Assembly: GCA_014381555.1 (NCBI GenBank)
Contig: JACNLO010000049.1
Location: forward strand, 61,291 to 125,290
Direction: 5' to 3'
Origin: Planctomycetota bacterium
Lineage (GTDB): Bacteria; Planctomycetota; Phycisphaerae; Phycisphaerales; SM1A02
Length of the DNA: 64,000 nt
Part shown: piece by piece, positions 25,482 through 34,634 of the stretch
How positions within the stretch are numbered: position 1 is the first letter of the stretch
Layout: each line of letters starts with the position of its first letter
Position numbers and translations under genes: made by a program
The notes under the pieces: generated by a model
Told to the model about the DNA's origin: nothing
Seen by the model: only the letters and a program-made list of their open reading frames with translations
The model's database searches: none

Positions 25482-25487
25482 ATTCTA
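25482..25487 (-). promoter_or_regulatory. -10-like TAGAAT before purE
   Basis: On the minus strand TAGAAT, six bases, ATG 25475. No Shine-Dalgarno sequence. It faces the divergent -10 at 25510-25515, leaving the two promoters overlapping within about 40 bases. Confidence 0.45.
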
Positions 25488-25509
25488 CCTAATTTCGAGC
25501 CTGAACTCA

Positions 25510-25515
25510 TACACT
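25510..25515 (+). promoter_or_regulatory. -10-like TACACT before the aspartate-semialdehyde-dehydrogenase-like gene
   Basis: TACACT, six bases, ATG 25522. No ribosome-binding site is visible, consistent with a leaderless start. Confidence 0.4.
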
Positions 25516-25521
25516 GTAGTA

Positions 25522-26277
25522 ATGAGAGTCGCTGTAATTGGTTCAAGAGGATCGGTCGGGAGAGTGTGTGTACAAGAAATCACCACTCAGGGTCATGTTC
25601 CTGTTCCGTTAAACAGAAAAGACGAAATTCCAAATGATGTGCAAGGTGTCATTGTCGCCGCAGTTATTCCCAATAGAGAGTTTGCTGTTCCTTTTGTTGA
25701 CTGCACAGGTGAGTTGCCAAATACCTCACTTGTACTCCCCGCTATTTTAAAATCAAAATCAATACGGTTACGAATACCCAATTGCATGGCTTCTCTTATT
25801 GCACAAGCGCTTGCACCACTACACCACCAATGCACTATTACGAACATCATCGCAACGTGCATGCAATCGGCCTCTGGTGCGGGCTGGCGAGGAGTACAAG
25901 CGCTACAACAAAATAATACTGAAGAAATATTTGCTGGGCAACTTGTTAACAACATTTTGCCTCATGAAAAAGCTAAGCAAGAAGAGCGAGCCATAATAAA
26001 TGATTTGCAAAAATTGTTTAGTTGTAACGTAATTGCAACTTCATTTAGGGTTCCTGTTTTTACTGGGCACATTGCAAGTTTACATATCAAAACCGAAGAG
26101 CCTATTGCTACAGAGTTGCTTCCGCGAGCGGAACAGTTTGATCCCCGAACAATGGAAAACAAACGGAATGTTGCAATCGGAAGAATTAGGGTACAAGAAA
26201 ACACTGCAGACCTTGTGGTCTGCGGTGATCAATTAATGTGCGGAACCGCTATTCCAGCGGTCGCATCAATCGTCTGA
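25522..26277 (+). CDS. Short aspartate-semialdehyde dehydrogenase-like protein
   Basis: 251 residues from ATG 25522, against about 330-370 for the family. The start fits a Rossmann turn AVIGSRGSVG (residues 4-13). Catalytic features appear in order: Cys88 in IPNC, SASGAGWRGVQAL (115-127), Arg176 in FRVPV and His183 in FTGHIASL. These match the Cys, SGAG and His/Arg set of aspartate-semialdehyde dehydrogenase, which reduces aspartyl phosphate for Lys/Thr/Met synthesis. The shortening falls in the NADP-binding domain between residues about 30 and 85. The C-terminus ends LVVCGDQLMCGTAIPAVASIV, near the family's GAALNAVQ end. It may be a working minimal enzyme or a paralogue with a new role. The last 12 bases overlap the end of acsA on the other strand. 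Confidence 0.7.
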   Translation: MRVAVIGSRGSVGRVCVQEITTQGHVPVPLNRKDEIPNDVQGVIVAAVIPNREFAVPFVDCTGELPNTSLVLPAILKSKSIRLRIPNCMASLIAQALAPLHHQCTITNIIATCMQSASGAGWRGVQALQQNNTEEIFAGQLVNNILPHEKAKQEERAIINDLQKLFSCNVIATSFRVPVFTGHIASLHIKTEEPIATELLPRAEQFDPRTMENKRNVAIGRIRVQENTADLVVCGDQLMCGTAIPAVASIV

Positions 26278-28263
26278 ACGTAGTTTTGCTAGCACCGTAA
26301 AATCTTCTAGAGTTGTTACGTCCTGTTGTGAATCGGTTCCTGCAGCAACATCTCGCAATAGTCGACGCATAATTTTACCGCTTCGTGTTTTTGGAAGTGC
26401 GTCAGTAAATTTTAACAAGTCGGGCTTTGCAATTGCTCCAATTTCATCTCCGACATGTTGCCGAAGGGATTGTTTAAGTTCTTCAGATGGTTCGCACCCG
26501 CTTGCAAGAGTACAAAATGCAGCAATTCCAGTCCCCTTGATTTCATGAGGAATACCAACTACCGCCGCTTCAACAACTGCTTCGTGACTTACTAAAGATG
26601 ATTCGACTTCCATCGTACCGAGGCGGTGACCCGAAACATTTATAACATCATCAATTCGACCCATAATCCAAAAGTTTTTGTTTTCATCGCACCGAGCACT
26701 ATCGCCAGCCAAATACATACCATCAACACGACCAAAATATGTTTCTACAAAACGTTCCCTGTCTCCATAGATACCTCGCAATATTCCAGGCCATGGCTTT
26801 CGGATAACAAGTAAACCGCCGGTATTCGTTGGAACTTCAGAACCATCTTCCTCAACAACTGCAGCATCAACCCCAAAAAATGGTCTTGTACAAGAACCTG
26901 GAGTTGTGGGTGTTGCTCCCGGAAGCGGTGTCAGCATTTGACCACCTGTTTCTGTTTGCCACCATGTATCCACAATTGGACAATTGTTTCCACCAATTGT
27001 TTCTCGGTACCACATCCATGCTTCGGGGTTAATTGGCTCGCCAACAGTTCCAAGTAATCTTAATGAACTTAAATCATGCTTCTCTGGATGTTCGTCTCCC
27101 CACTTCATAAATGCACGAATAGCCGTTGGGGCCGTATAAAACTGTGTTACTTTATGCCTATCTACAATGTTCCAAAATCGATCTGGATTTGGAAAATTTG
27201 GTGCACCTTCGTACATAAGAGTTGGAACTCGGTTGGGTAGCACACCATAAATAATATAACTGTGACCAGTAATCCAACCAATATCTGCCGTGCACCAGTA
27301 GACCTGATCGTTGTCTGGCTTTAGGTTAAACACCCATTTACTTGTTAAGTAGGTGTACACCATGTACCCACCAGTTGTGTGAATAATCCCCTTTGGTTTT
27401 CCGGTTGAGCCAGATGTATAAAGCAAAAAGAGCATGTCTTCAGCTTCCATAGATTCACAATGACAATCTTCTTCTTGACCATCACAAACATCGTGCCACC
27501 ACAGATCGCGCTCTTGGTTCCAAGATACATCGTTGTTGCATCGTTTTAACACTATCACTGTTTCAATTAAAGAAGTAAGTTCTGTAGCTGCATCAACATT
27601 ATCTTTTAAAGGAACAACTTTTCCACGTCGCCACGAACCGTCGCATGTAATGACGACGGTGCTTTTTGCATCTTCAACTCTATCTGCTATGGCTTGTGAG
27701 GAAAAACCACCAAAAATCACTGAGTGTGGCGCACCAATTCTTGCGCATGCGAGCGTAGCGATTGCAAGTTCTGGAACCATCCCCATATAAATTGTAACCA
27801 CGTCTCCCTTTTTAACACCTTGCGATTTCAACGCGTTTGCAAACTTGCAAACTTCGGAGTGTAGGTCGTAATATGAAAATGTTCTAACTTCACCGAATCC
27901 ATCGCTGTCTGTTGGTTCCCCTTCCCAAATGATTGCTATGTCATCACCGTGACCCATATTGATTTGGCGGTCAATACAATTGTGACAAATGTTCGTTTTC
28001 CCACCGTCAAACCAACGCACATCAGGGAATTCTCCTGTTTGCACTGTGTCCCATCTTTCAAACCAGTCAAGTTCATCGGCAACGTCTCCCCAAAAACCAT
28101 CCGAATCTTCTATTGATCGTTTGTGTAATGTTTCATACTCTTCCATCGAAGAAATGTACGCGCCACCTATTCTTGAATCAAAATTTTCTGGTGGAGCAAA
28201 GATACGATCTTCCTGAAGGATTGACTCGATACTGCTTGTGCCTGTCGTTTTTTGATCTGTCAT
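26266..28263 (-). CDS. acsA: Acetyl-CoA synthetase
   Basis: 665 residues of the AMP-forming ligase family: acetate + CoA + ATP to acetyl-CoA. Signatures: YTSGSTGKPKGIIHTTGGYM (P-loop-like), CTADIGWITGHSYIIYGVL, VDTWWQTETGG, and the C-terminal PKTRSGKIMRRLLR with the Lys that is acetylated in known enzymes. Preceded by GGAG at good spacing. It ends the long chaperone-rnr run, 35 bases after rnr, and overlaps the end of the ASADH-like gene. Confidence 0.97.
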   Translation of the reverse strand: MTDQKTTGTSSIESILQEDRIFAPPENFDSRIGGAYISSMEEYETLHKRSIEDSDGFWGDVADELDWFERWDTVQTGEFPDVRWFDGGKTNICHNCIDRQINMGHGDDIAIIWEGEPTDSDGFGEVRTFSYYDLHSEVCKFANALKSQGVKKGDVVTIYMGMVPELAIATLACARIGAPHSVIFGGFSSQAIADRVEDAKSTVVITCDGSWRRGKVVPLKDNVDAATELTSLIETVIVLKRCNNDVSWNQERDLWWHDVCDGQEEDCHCESMEAEDMLFLLYTSGSTGKPKGIIHTTGGYMVYTYLTSKWVFNLKPDNDQVYWCTADIGWITGHSYIIYGVLPNRVPTLMYEGAPNFPNPDRFWNIVDRHKVTQFYTAPTAIRAFMKWGDEHPEKHDLSSLRLLGTVGEPINPEAWMWYRETIGGNNCPIVDTWWQTETGGQMLTPLPGATPTTPGSCTRPFFGVDAAVVEEDGSEVPTNTGGLLVIRKPWPGILRGIYGDRERFVETYFGRVDGMYLAGDSARCDENKNFWIMGRIDDVINVSGHRLGTMEVESSLVSHEAVVEAAVVGIPHEIKGTGIAAFCTLASGCEPSEELKQSLRQHVGDEIGAIAKPDLLKFTDALPKTRSGKIMRRLLRDVAAGTDSQQDVTTLEDFTVLAKLRSDD

Positions 28264-28298
28264 TTTGGGACTCCAATCTTTTCATCCCATGATACGCT

Positions 28299-30638
28299 TT
28301 ACTTTCTTTTTCGCCCCCGCCCGCCTCGTTTAGATACACTTTTTTTTTCGTTTCGTTTTCTGTTTTTGTTTCTTGGGATTTGTGGCTCAACAATATCTTC
28401 TATATGTCTAGTGGGCATTTTTGTTATTCCTAGTTCCATCTGCCTTGTTGGGAGGTCAATGGCTGTAATCTGCACAGATACCTGGTCACCGGTAGACAAA
28501 ACTGCCCCGCTTTTTTGAGCCACAATTCTTCCTGTCCCTTCCATCTTAACCCAGCGATCTGTCCTTTTTGATGACCTTGAAATTGAATCAAATCGTGCCA
28601 TCCCCTCGACTAAAAATCTTTCTAGAGAAACAAAAACGCCCTGCGTTGAAAAACCTGTAATGATTCCTGTAAATTCGTCTCCGAGATGCTCTTCGTAAAG
28701 AAATTGCATAACAAGAAACATTCGCAGGGACCGTTCTGCCTGCTCAGCATTTCTCTCTGTTGAAGAACACGATTCGCCGAGTTCTATAAGTTCTCCTTCA
28801 GTCATAACTCGTGGGTCACTTCGAATATTTTGCACAAGTGCTCGCCTTGCTTTGCCACCCTTTTTGGAACTGCCATTATTTGTGTAATCTAAATATGCTG
28901 CAATTGTTCGATGGACGGTTAAATCTGGATATCTACGTATTGGGCTCGTGAAATGAGCATAGTGTTTGCTTGCAAGGGCAAAGTGACCTATTTCTGCTGG
29001 ACTATAAGTCGCTTGAGTTAGAGTTCTCAGCACAGCAAAATGAATTGCTCTGGAAGCATCACTTTCCTTCGTTGCCTGTAACAATCGTTGCAAATCTTCC
29101 CGTGCTGGCTCTTCTGGCATCCCAACACCAACACTTCGGGCAAACAGCCGCAACTCTTCCATGTCTTTAAATTTTGGCTCTGGATGAACTCTCCGAAGCA
29201 AGGCAATATCAAGACCAGCAAAAGTTCTTGCAACAGCTTCGTTTGCCTCAACCATAAACATTTCGATTATCCGGTGGGTAAATGCACCATCTTCGGGGTG
29301 AGCATCAATCACGTGACCATCATCGTCAAACTCTAGCACGACTTCGGGTAACTGCAACTCTATCATTCCATCTTTTCGACGGCGTGAGAGAAGTTTTTTA
29401 GCCAATATATCAGCAAGGCGCAATGATTCAATCAATTGTTGTTTGTACTCTCCACCGGTGACAGAGTGCTTGCGTGCTTCTTTTTCATTACCATCAATAA
29501 GCGCTTGTGCTTCCAAATACGTCAACCTTTTTTCAGAACGGATAACTGTGTTCTGCAGACGATGGCCAATTACTTTTCCGTTGTTATCAAACCGAATAAA
29601 AATAGACTTTGCCCAGCGGCGAACACCTTCTTGTAACGAGCAAACACCATTAGACAACACTTCTGGCAACATTGGAATAACGTGCCTAGGAAGATACACA
29701 CTGTTTCCTCGCTCTATTGCGCCCTTATCCAGAGCGCTCTCAGGGGAAACAAAACTTGCAACATCTGCAATATGAACGCCCAATTCCCACTCTTTGGTGT
29801 CGCTGTCGAATGAAATGTTAATTGCATCATCAAAATCTCTTGCATCAGGCGGATCGATGGTAAATATAAAAGTACTTGTTAAGTCTTCACGATCTTCATC
29901 ACCAGTTTCTTCAAAATGTGATGATGCCTTCCGCGCTTCTTCCTTTGAAGCTTCATCAAATTCTTCGTGTAGTCCATATGCCAAAACAACCGCCTGTGTT
30001 TCAACATCTGGCCTACCAGCATCTCCAAGTACCCGTGTAATAACACCTTCACCGTAATAATCTTTCTCAGGATAATGAAGCATTTCAAAAACAATTTTGT
30101 TTCCTGCTTTTGCGTCTTTTGCACCCACATCTCTAATAATAATTGGGTCGTGTAACTCGCGCCCATCTGGCTGTGCAAACCATCCCTTTCCTCTTTTAAA
30201 CAATGTTCCAACATATTCCCCTCGACCGCGTGAAAGTACTTCTGTAATTCTTCCGGCACTGCCCTTGTCTTTTTTCCACCGACCACCATGAACAATCACA
30301 ACACGAACGGTGTCACCTGAAACCGCATCTCCCTCAGACCCTGATCCGATATATACATCACCCTCTCGATACCGTTGCGATGGCGTTACAAACCCAAAAC
30401 CCCTTTTGTTTGACCGGTATGTTCCTGTAATTTCATCTGGAAGTGCTGGAAGCCGAACACAATCATCTCGGCCAATTTCAATCAAACCATCTTCTTCTGC
30501 CCTGGATAATGTTTCATCAAAAGCGGTACGGAATTCGTTATCAATACGTAAATCCTTGACAATATTTCGAATTGTTGTGGGGCGATACCCCGCGTGTGAA
30601 AGATGATCTAAAAGTTTGTTAAGGAATCGCAGAGGCAT
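28299..30638 (-). CDS. rnr: Ribonuclease R
   Basis: 779 residues: N-terminal winged-helix-like part (1-65), cold-shock OB domains (about 70-220), the RNB catalytic domain with TIDPPDARDFDDAIN carrying the metal-binding Asp cluster, a C-terminal S1 domain (about 655-745), and a basic tail of about 30 residues rich in Lys/Arg. RNase R degrades structured RNA 3' to 5' and works in trans-translation and rRNA quality control. It lies 9 bases after the fmdB-type gene, at the end of the chaperone run. Confidence 0.96.
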   Translation of the reverse strand: MPLRFLNKLLDHLSHAGYRPTTIRNIVKDLRIDNEFRTAFDETLSRAEEDGLIEIGRDDCVRLPALPDEITGTYRSNKRGFGFVTPSQRYREGDVYIGSGSEGDAVSGDTVRVVIVHGGRWKKDKGSAGRITEVLSRGRGEYVGTLFKRGKGWFAQPDGRELHDPIIIRDVGAKDAKAGNKIVFEMLHYPEKDYYGEGVITRVLGDAGRPDVETQAVVLAYGLHEEFDEASKEEARKASSHFEETGDEDREDLTSTFIFTIDPPDARDFDDAINISFDSDTKEWELGVHIADVASFVSPESALDKGAIERGNSVYLPRHVIPMLPEVLSNGVCSLQEGVRRWAKSIFIRFDNNGKVIGHRLQNTVIRSEKRLTYLEAQALIDGNEKEARKHSVTGGEYKQQLIESLRLADILAKKLLSRRRKDGMIELQLPEVVLEFDDDGHVIDAHPEDGAFTHRIIEMFMVEANEAVARTFAGLDIALLRRVHPEPKFKDMEELRLFARSVGVGMPEEPAREDLQRLLQATKESDASRAIHFAVLRTLTQATYSPAEIGHFALASKHYAHFTSPIRRYPDLTVHRTIAAYLDYTNNGSSKKGGKARRALVQNIRSDPRVMTEGELIELGESCSSTERNAEQAERSLRMFLVMQFLYEEHLGDEFTGIITGFSTQGVFVSLERFLVEGMARFDSISRSSKRTDRWVKMEGTGRIVAQKSGAVLSTGDQVSVQITAIDLPTRQMELGITKMPTRHIEDIVEPQIPRNKNRKRNEKKSVSKRGGRGRKRK

Positions 30639-30647
30639 ACGTTGATG

Positions 30648-30947
30648 CTAACCCTTCTTTGGTGACGGCGATTTTTCTTTTGGTTTTTTGCTGTCTTTTT
30701 TAGTGCTGTCTTTTTTGGGGGTCCTCGATTCTTTTTCTGCCTTTGCATCCTTTTTATAAGAATTGCTTCGGTAGTCTGTCTCGTAGAAACCACTTCCCTT
30801 AAAAACAACAGCAGAACCAGCGCCAATGAGCCGCTTTAGTTTCAGTTTTTCACACTCGGGACATTTCTTTTTCACCGACTCTGTCATTTGTTGGAACAAT
30901 TCAAACTCGTGCCCACAATTCTGGCATTGGTATTCATACGTTGGCAT
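30648..30947 (-). CDS. FmdB-family zinc ribbon protein
   Basis: 99 residues. The N-terminus is the FmdB zinc ribbon: MPTYEYQCQNCGHEFELFQQM with C8/C11 and C29/C32. Residues 60-99 are a highly charged Lys/Asp/Ser tail. The family is small and its role is not well established (named for formamidase regulation). It sits 2 bases after grpE, in the same transcript. Confidence 0.9.
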   Translation of the reverse strand: MPTYEYQCQNCGHEFELFQQMTESVKKKCPECEKLKLKRLIGAGSAVVFKGSGFYETDYRSNSYKKDAKAEKESRTPKKDSTKKDSKKPKEKSPSPKKG

Positions 30948-30949
30948 AA

Positions 30950-31456
30950 TTAAGAACTTACTGCTACCTTAGCCGGGCAAATAACTATGTCACCAAGTTG
31001 AAAGCCAGTTTGCATAACCATAACAATATGATCCGCCTCATAATCTTCTGACTCTTCCCTCATCAGGGCTTCATGCATTTGTGGGTCGAAGGTATCTCCA
31101 AGTTCTGGATTAATCGAAGTTACCCCGCAGTCTGCAAGACCCTGAAGTAGTGAGTCGCGAGCCATTTGAAATCCTTTAATGACAACATCGTCGCTAGCAT
31201 GTTCGATTGCCAAATTCATCTGTTCAATCGATGGAATAAGGGAGCGAATAATTTGCGCTTTTCCACCATTTACTGCCCTTATTTCATTTTCCACACTGCG
31301 TCTTTGGAAGTTTTTAAAATCAGCAAGCGCACGAAGTTTCCCTTCGTTAGCTTCTTCTAACTCTTGTTTCAATTGATCAACTTCTGAGAGCGATTCTTCC
31401 ACAAGTTCTTCGGTTGTGTCAATTTGGTCTTCGGATGTGTTTGAATCAGTCATCAT
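30950..31456 (-). CDS. grpE: Nucleotide exchange factor GrpE
   Basis: About 168 residues from ATG 31456, chosen for GAGGAA seven to eight bases upstream (inside the end of dnaJ); an ATG one codon later is also possible. The acidic N-terminal tail leads into a coiled coil, then RALADFKNFQRRSVENEI and the C-terminal beta wing ending QTGFQLGDIVICPAKVAVS. GrpE releases ADP from DnaK. dnaK itself is not in this window. Confidence 0.95.
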   Translation of the reverse strand: MMTDSNTSEDQIDTTEELVEESLSEVDQLKQELEEANEGKLRALADFKNFQRRSVENEIRAVNGGKAQIIRSLIPSIEQMNLAIEHASDDVVIKGFQMARDSLLQGLADCGVTSINPELGDTFDPQMHEALMREESEDYEADHIVMVMQTGFQLGDIVICPAKVAVSS

Positions 31457-31460
31457 TTTT

Positions 31461-32630
31461 TTATTCCTCGTCATAACGAGATCGTCCGCCAGTTACGGCG
31501 TCTTTTAATTTTTCCCACAATGAACTTTCGCCTTCGTGGACTGGAATGTGTTCTGTTTTTGCATATTCTTCTAAGAGTTTTCGCTGTTCTTCAGTCAATT
31601 TATTAGGGACAGCAAGTCGCACGATAATAACAAGGTCTCCACGCTTTCCTGTTCGAAGATCTGGAATACCCGCTCCTTCGATTTTGAAAACATCGTTAGT
31701 TTGAGTTCCACTTGGTATATCTAATTCGTGTGAATTATCAATTGAATCAACTTCGACAGTTGCGCCGAGAGCTAACTGGGTAAACGCAACTGGTACAACC
31801 TGAATTAGATGATTACCATCCCGTTCAAATCTAGAGTCGCTTTTTACGCGCACAACGACATGTAAATCACCAGGTACGCCTTCACCACCTTGAGATACTT
31901 CTGGAGCTGGTGGTTCGCCCTCACCTGCAACACGTACAGCTTGACCATTGTGAATGCCTGCAGGTATCTTTACGCTGAGTTGTCTGTGAATAGCTTTTCG
32001 ACCACGACCTTTGCAATCCTCACATTTTTCTGTGATGACTGTACCGCGACCGCGACAATTTGGACATGCTGAAACCATCCTGAACATACCACCGAGACCA
32101 GCTTGGGCGACTTTCCCTTGCCCCTGGCACGTATGACATGTTTTTGGCGAAGTCCCAGGTTTTCCTCCACCACCGGAACATGTTTCACACACTGCTAGAC
32201 GGTCGAACTCAACATCACGCTGTGTTCCTGTCAATACTTCTTCGAGCGTTACTTCAACATCGGTTTCAAGGTCGAAACCGCGGTGCTGTCGAGTTCTCCC
32301 ACCACCGCGGCCAAAGCCGCCACCACCTAGGATGTCGTTGAACATTGAAAAGATATCTTCAACATTCATCGTGTTGTAGTCGTGTGCTGCGTGTCCTCGA
32401 CCTCGCAACCCTTCGTGACCGTATTGGTCGTAAATCGTGCGCTTTTGTGAATCTGAAAGTATTTCGTATGCCTCTGCACACTCTTTAAAACTTTGTTCTG
32501 CTTCAGAGTCACCCGGGTTGCGGTCTGGATGATATTTCATCGCTAATCGACGATAAGCACGCTTAACCTCTGAACCATCGGCAGAGCGATTTATTCCAAG
32601 AACTTCGTAATAACATTTCGTAACAGTCAT
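31461..32630 (-). CDS. dnaJ: Chaperone protein DnaJ (type I)
   Basis: 389 residues: J domain (1-70) with HPD in [11 protein letters not shown], a Gly-rich linker, four CxxCxGxG zinc repeats ([32 protein letters not shown]), and the substrate-binding beta domain. This is the complete type I form that loads substrates on DnaK and stimulates its ATPase. It lies 18 bases after groEL2 and 5 bases before the grpE start. Confidence 0.97.
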   Translation of the reverse strand: MTVTKCYYEVLGINRSADGSEVKRAYRRLAMKYHPDRNPGDSEAEQSFKECAEAYEILSDSQKRTIYDQYGHEGLRGRGHAAHDYNTMNVEDIFSMFNDILGGGGFGRGGGRTRQHRGFDLETDVEVTLEEVLTGTQRDVEFDRLAVCETCSGGGGKPGTSPKTCHTCQGQGKVAQAGLGGMFRMVSACPNCRGRGTVITEKCEDCKGRGRKAIHRQLSVKIPAGIHNGQAVRVAGEGEPPAPEVSQGGEGVPGDLHVVVRVKSDSRFERDGNHLIQVVPVAFTQLALGATVEVDSIDNSHELDIPSGTQTNDVFKIEGAGIPDLRTGKRGDLVIIVRLAVPNKLTEEQRKLLEEYAKTEHIPVHEGESSLWEKLKDAVTGGRSRYDEE

Positions 32631-32648
32631 AGCAACAGCTTGCTTGAT

Positions 32649-34262
32649 TTAGAAAATCGCATTCTCAATTGGGTTGTCATCATCGTTCAAATCAGTAATA
32701 ACCACATTAGTTGTAAGCAGTAATCCTGCGACTGAAGCTGCATTTTGAATTGCTGTGCATACTACGAGCGCAGGGTCAATAATTCCTGCCTTAATGAGAT
32801 CTTCATAGCAACGAGTTGAGGCGTTGTACCCAAAGGCACCTGTGCCCTCTTTAATTTTCTCAACAACAACATCACCATCATCACCGCCATTTGACGCGAT
32901 TAAAGATGCGGGTTCCTCAAGAGCATTTGCAAGAATATCGAAACCGTACTTCGCATCACCTTTTGCACTTTTTCGTGCCTTCGTTAATGCATCAATTGCA
33001 CGAATATACGCAACACCGCCCCCTGCAACGTATCCTTCTCGTGCTGCCGCGCGTGTTGCAGCAAGTGCATCATCAACACGATCTTTGCGCTCCTTCATTT
33101 CTACTTCACTTGTGCCACCAACTTGAATAACCGCAACACCTCCGGTTAACTTCGCGAGGCGTTCTTGTAGCTTTTCTTTGTCGTAATCACTTGAAGAGCG
33201 TTCTATTTGAGCGGTGATTTGATTCACTCGTGCTTCAATATCTGATTTCTTACCAGCGCCACGGACAATTGTTGTGCCATCTTTTGTTACAACAACTCGT
33301 TTTGCACTACCAAGCTCACTTAGTTCTATATCTTCAAGATTTCTTCCGAGGTCTTCAGAAAAGAATTCGCCACCTGTAAGTGCGGCAATATCTCCGAGCA
33401 TTGCTTTTCGGCGATCTCCAAAACCAGGAGCTTTAACAGCGCATATTTTCAATGTTCCACGAAGTCGGTTAATAACCAAAGCTGCGAGTGCTTCGTTTTC
33501 TACATCTTCTGCAATAAGGAGCAGTGGTTTGCCTGAAGTGACAGCTTTATTGAGCAGAGGAAGCAAATCTGAAAGATTTGTTATTTTCTTCTCAAAAATT
33601 AGAATGTTGCAATCTTCAAGTACACACTCTGCGGTCTTTGGATCAGTCATGAAGTATGGGCTTAAAAATCCCTTGTCAAATGCCATGCCTTCAACATATT
33701 CCAGTGTTGTTTCTGCTGTTTTACCTTCTTCAACTTCAACAACTCCATCACCGCCAACCTTATGAATGGCCTGAGAAATTATGTCGCCAATAACTTCATC
33801 GTGGTTCGATGAAACCATCGCTACTTTTTGAAGGTCGCTTTTGCCTTTACATTCTTTTGACATCGCATTAACTGCATCCGTAGCAATTTTTGCAGCGGCA
33901 TTGATGCCACGTTGAATAGTGACTGGATTCGCACCAACCGTTGTGTGGCGAAGCCCGTTACTAAAAATTGCATCGGCAAGAATTGTTGCTGATGTTGTTC
34001 CATCACCGGCAACGTCTGCTGTCTTCTTTGCAACTTGCTGCACCATTTTGACGCCCATGTTTTGGAAGCGTTCTGGAAACTCCACTTCTTTAGCAACAGA
34101 TACTCCGTCTTTGGTGACAACTGGGGAACCATAAGCTTTTTGAACAACAACATTTCGCCCTGCGGGTCCCATTGTGATTCCCACTGCTTTTGTCATTCGT
34201 TTAATACCTTCACGAAATTCTTCGTGAGCAGCATTTTCATATTTCATTTGTTTTGCAGTCAT
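32649..34262 (-). CDS. groEL2: Chaperonin GroEL (second copy, no GGM tail)
   Basis: 537 residues with normal GroEL features: [31 protein letters not shown] (ATP site, Ser where the usual reads GDGTTTAT), and [11 protein letters not shown] with the hydrolysis Asp. It lacks the Gly-Gly-Met C-terminal tail and ends NPIENAIF. It lies 23 bases after groES. Multiple GroELs with differing tails are common in planctomycetes and related phyla and are thought to take distinct substrates; which substrates is unknown. Confidence 0.95.
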   Translation of the reverse strand: MTAKQMKYENAAHEEFREGIKRMTKAVGITMGPAGRNVVVQKAYGSPVVTKDGVSVAKEVEFPERFQNMGVKMVQQVAKKTADVAGDGTTSATILADAIFSNGLRHTTVGANPVTIQRGINAAAKIATDAVNAMSKECKGKSDLQKVAMVSSNHDEVIGDIISQAIHKVGGDGVVEVEEGKTAETTLEYVEGMAFDKGFLSPYFMTDPKTAECVLEDCNILIFEKKITNLSDLLPLLNKAVTSGKPLLLIAEDVENEALAALVINRLRGTLKICAVKAPGFGDRRKAMLGDIAALTGGEFFSEDLGRNLEDIELSELGSAKRVVVTKDGTTIVRGAGKKSDIEARVNQITAQIERSSSDYDKEKLQERLAKLTGGVAVIQVGGTSEVEMKERKDRVDDALAATRAAAREGYVAGGGVAYIRAIDALTKARKSAKGDAKYGFDILANALEEPASLIASNGGDDGDVVVEKIKEGTGAFGYNASTRCYEDLIKAGIIDPALVVCTAIQNAASVAGLLLTTNVVITDLNDDDNPIENAIF

Positions 34263-34285
34263 GTGTATATATTCTCTTTCTTCAC

Positions 34286-34576
34286 TTAAGCATCAACCAT
34301 GCCAAGCAATTCGCTTTCACGTACGATGAGGTGAGTATCACCTTTTATTTCTATTTCTGTTCCTGAATACTTGCCAAACACAACAACATCATTCTTTTTT
34401 ACATCTGGTTTGATGCGTTCGCCGTTATCAAGAAGTTTTCCAGGACCTGTCGCAACAACTATGCCTTGCATTGGTTTTTCAGTAGCTGATTCAGGTAAAA
34501 AAATACCTGACGCGGTTTGCGTTTCTCGTTCAAGGGGTTTAATTAAAATTCTATCTTCAAGTGGTTTTACTGCCAT
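34286..34576 (-). CDS. groES: Co-chaperonin GroES
   Basis: 96 residues from ATG 34576, with GGAG at correct distance. The mobile loop [20 protein letters not shown] is present, and the C-terminus ends ELLGMVDA. The gene sits between the two groEL genes, 58 bases after groEL1 and 23 before groEL2, an unusual order, so one co-chaperonin probably serves both. Confidence 0.97.
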   Translation of the reverse strand: MAVKPLEDRILIKPLERETQTASGIFLPESATEKPMQGIVVATGPGKLLDNGERIKPDVKKNDVVVFGKYSGTEIEIKGDTHLIVRESELLGMVDA

Positions 34577-34634
34577 TTTTAATCTCCAATTTTTGGTGTG
34601 TGTTCTGAGTTTGATTTTGTTTTGAATTACGATC

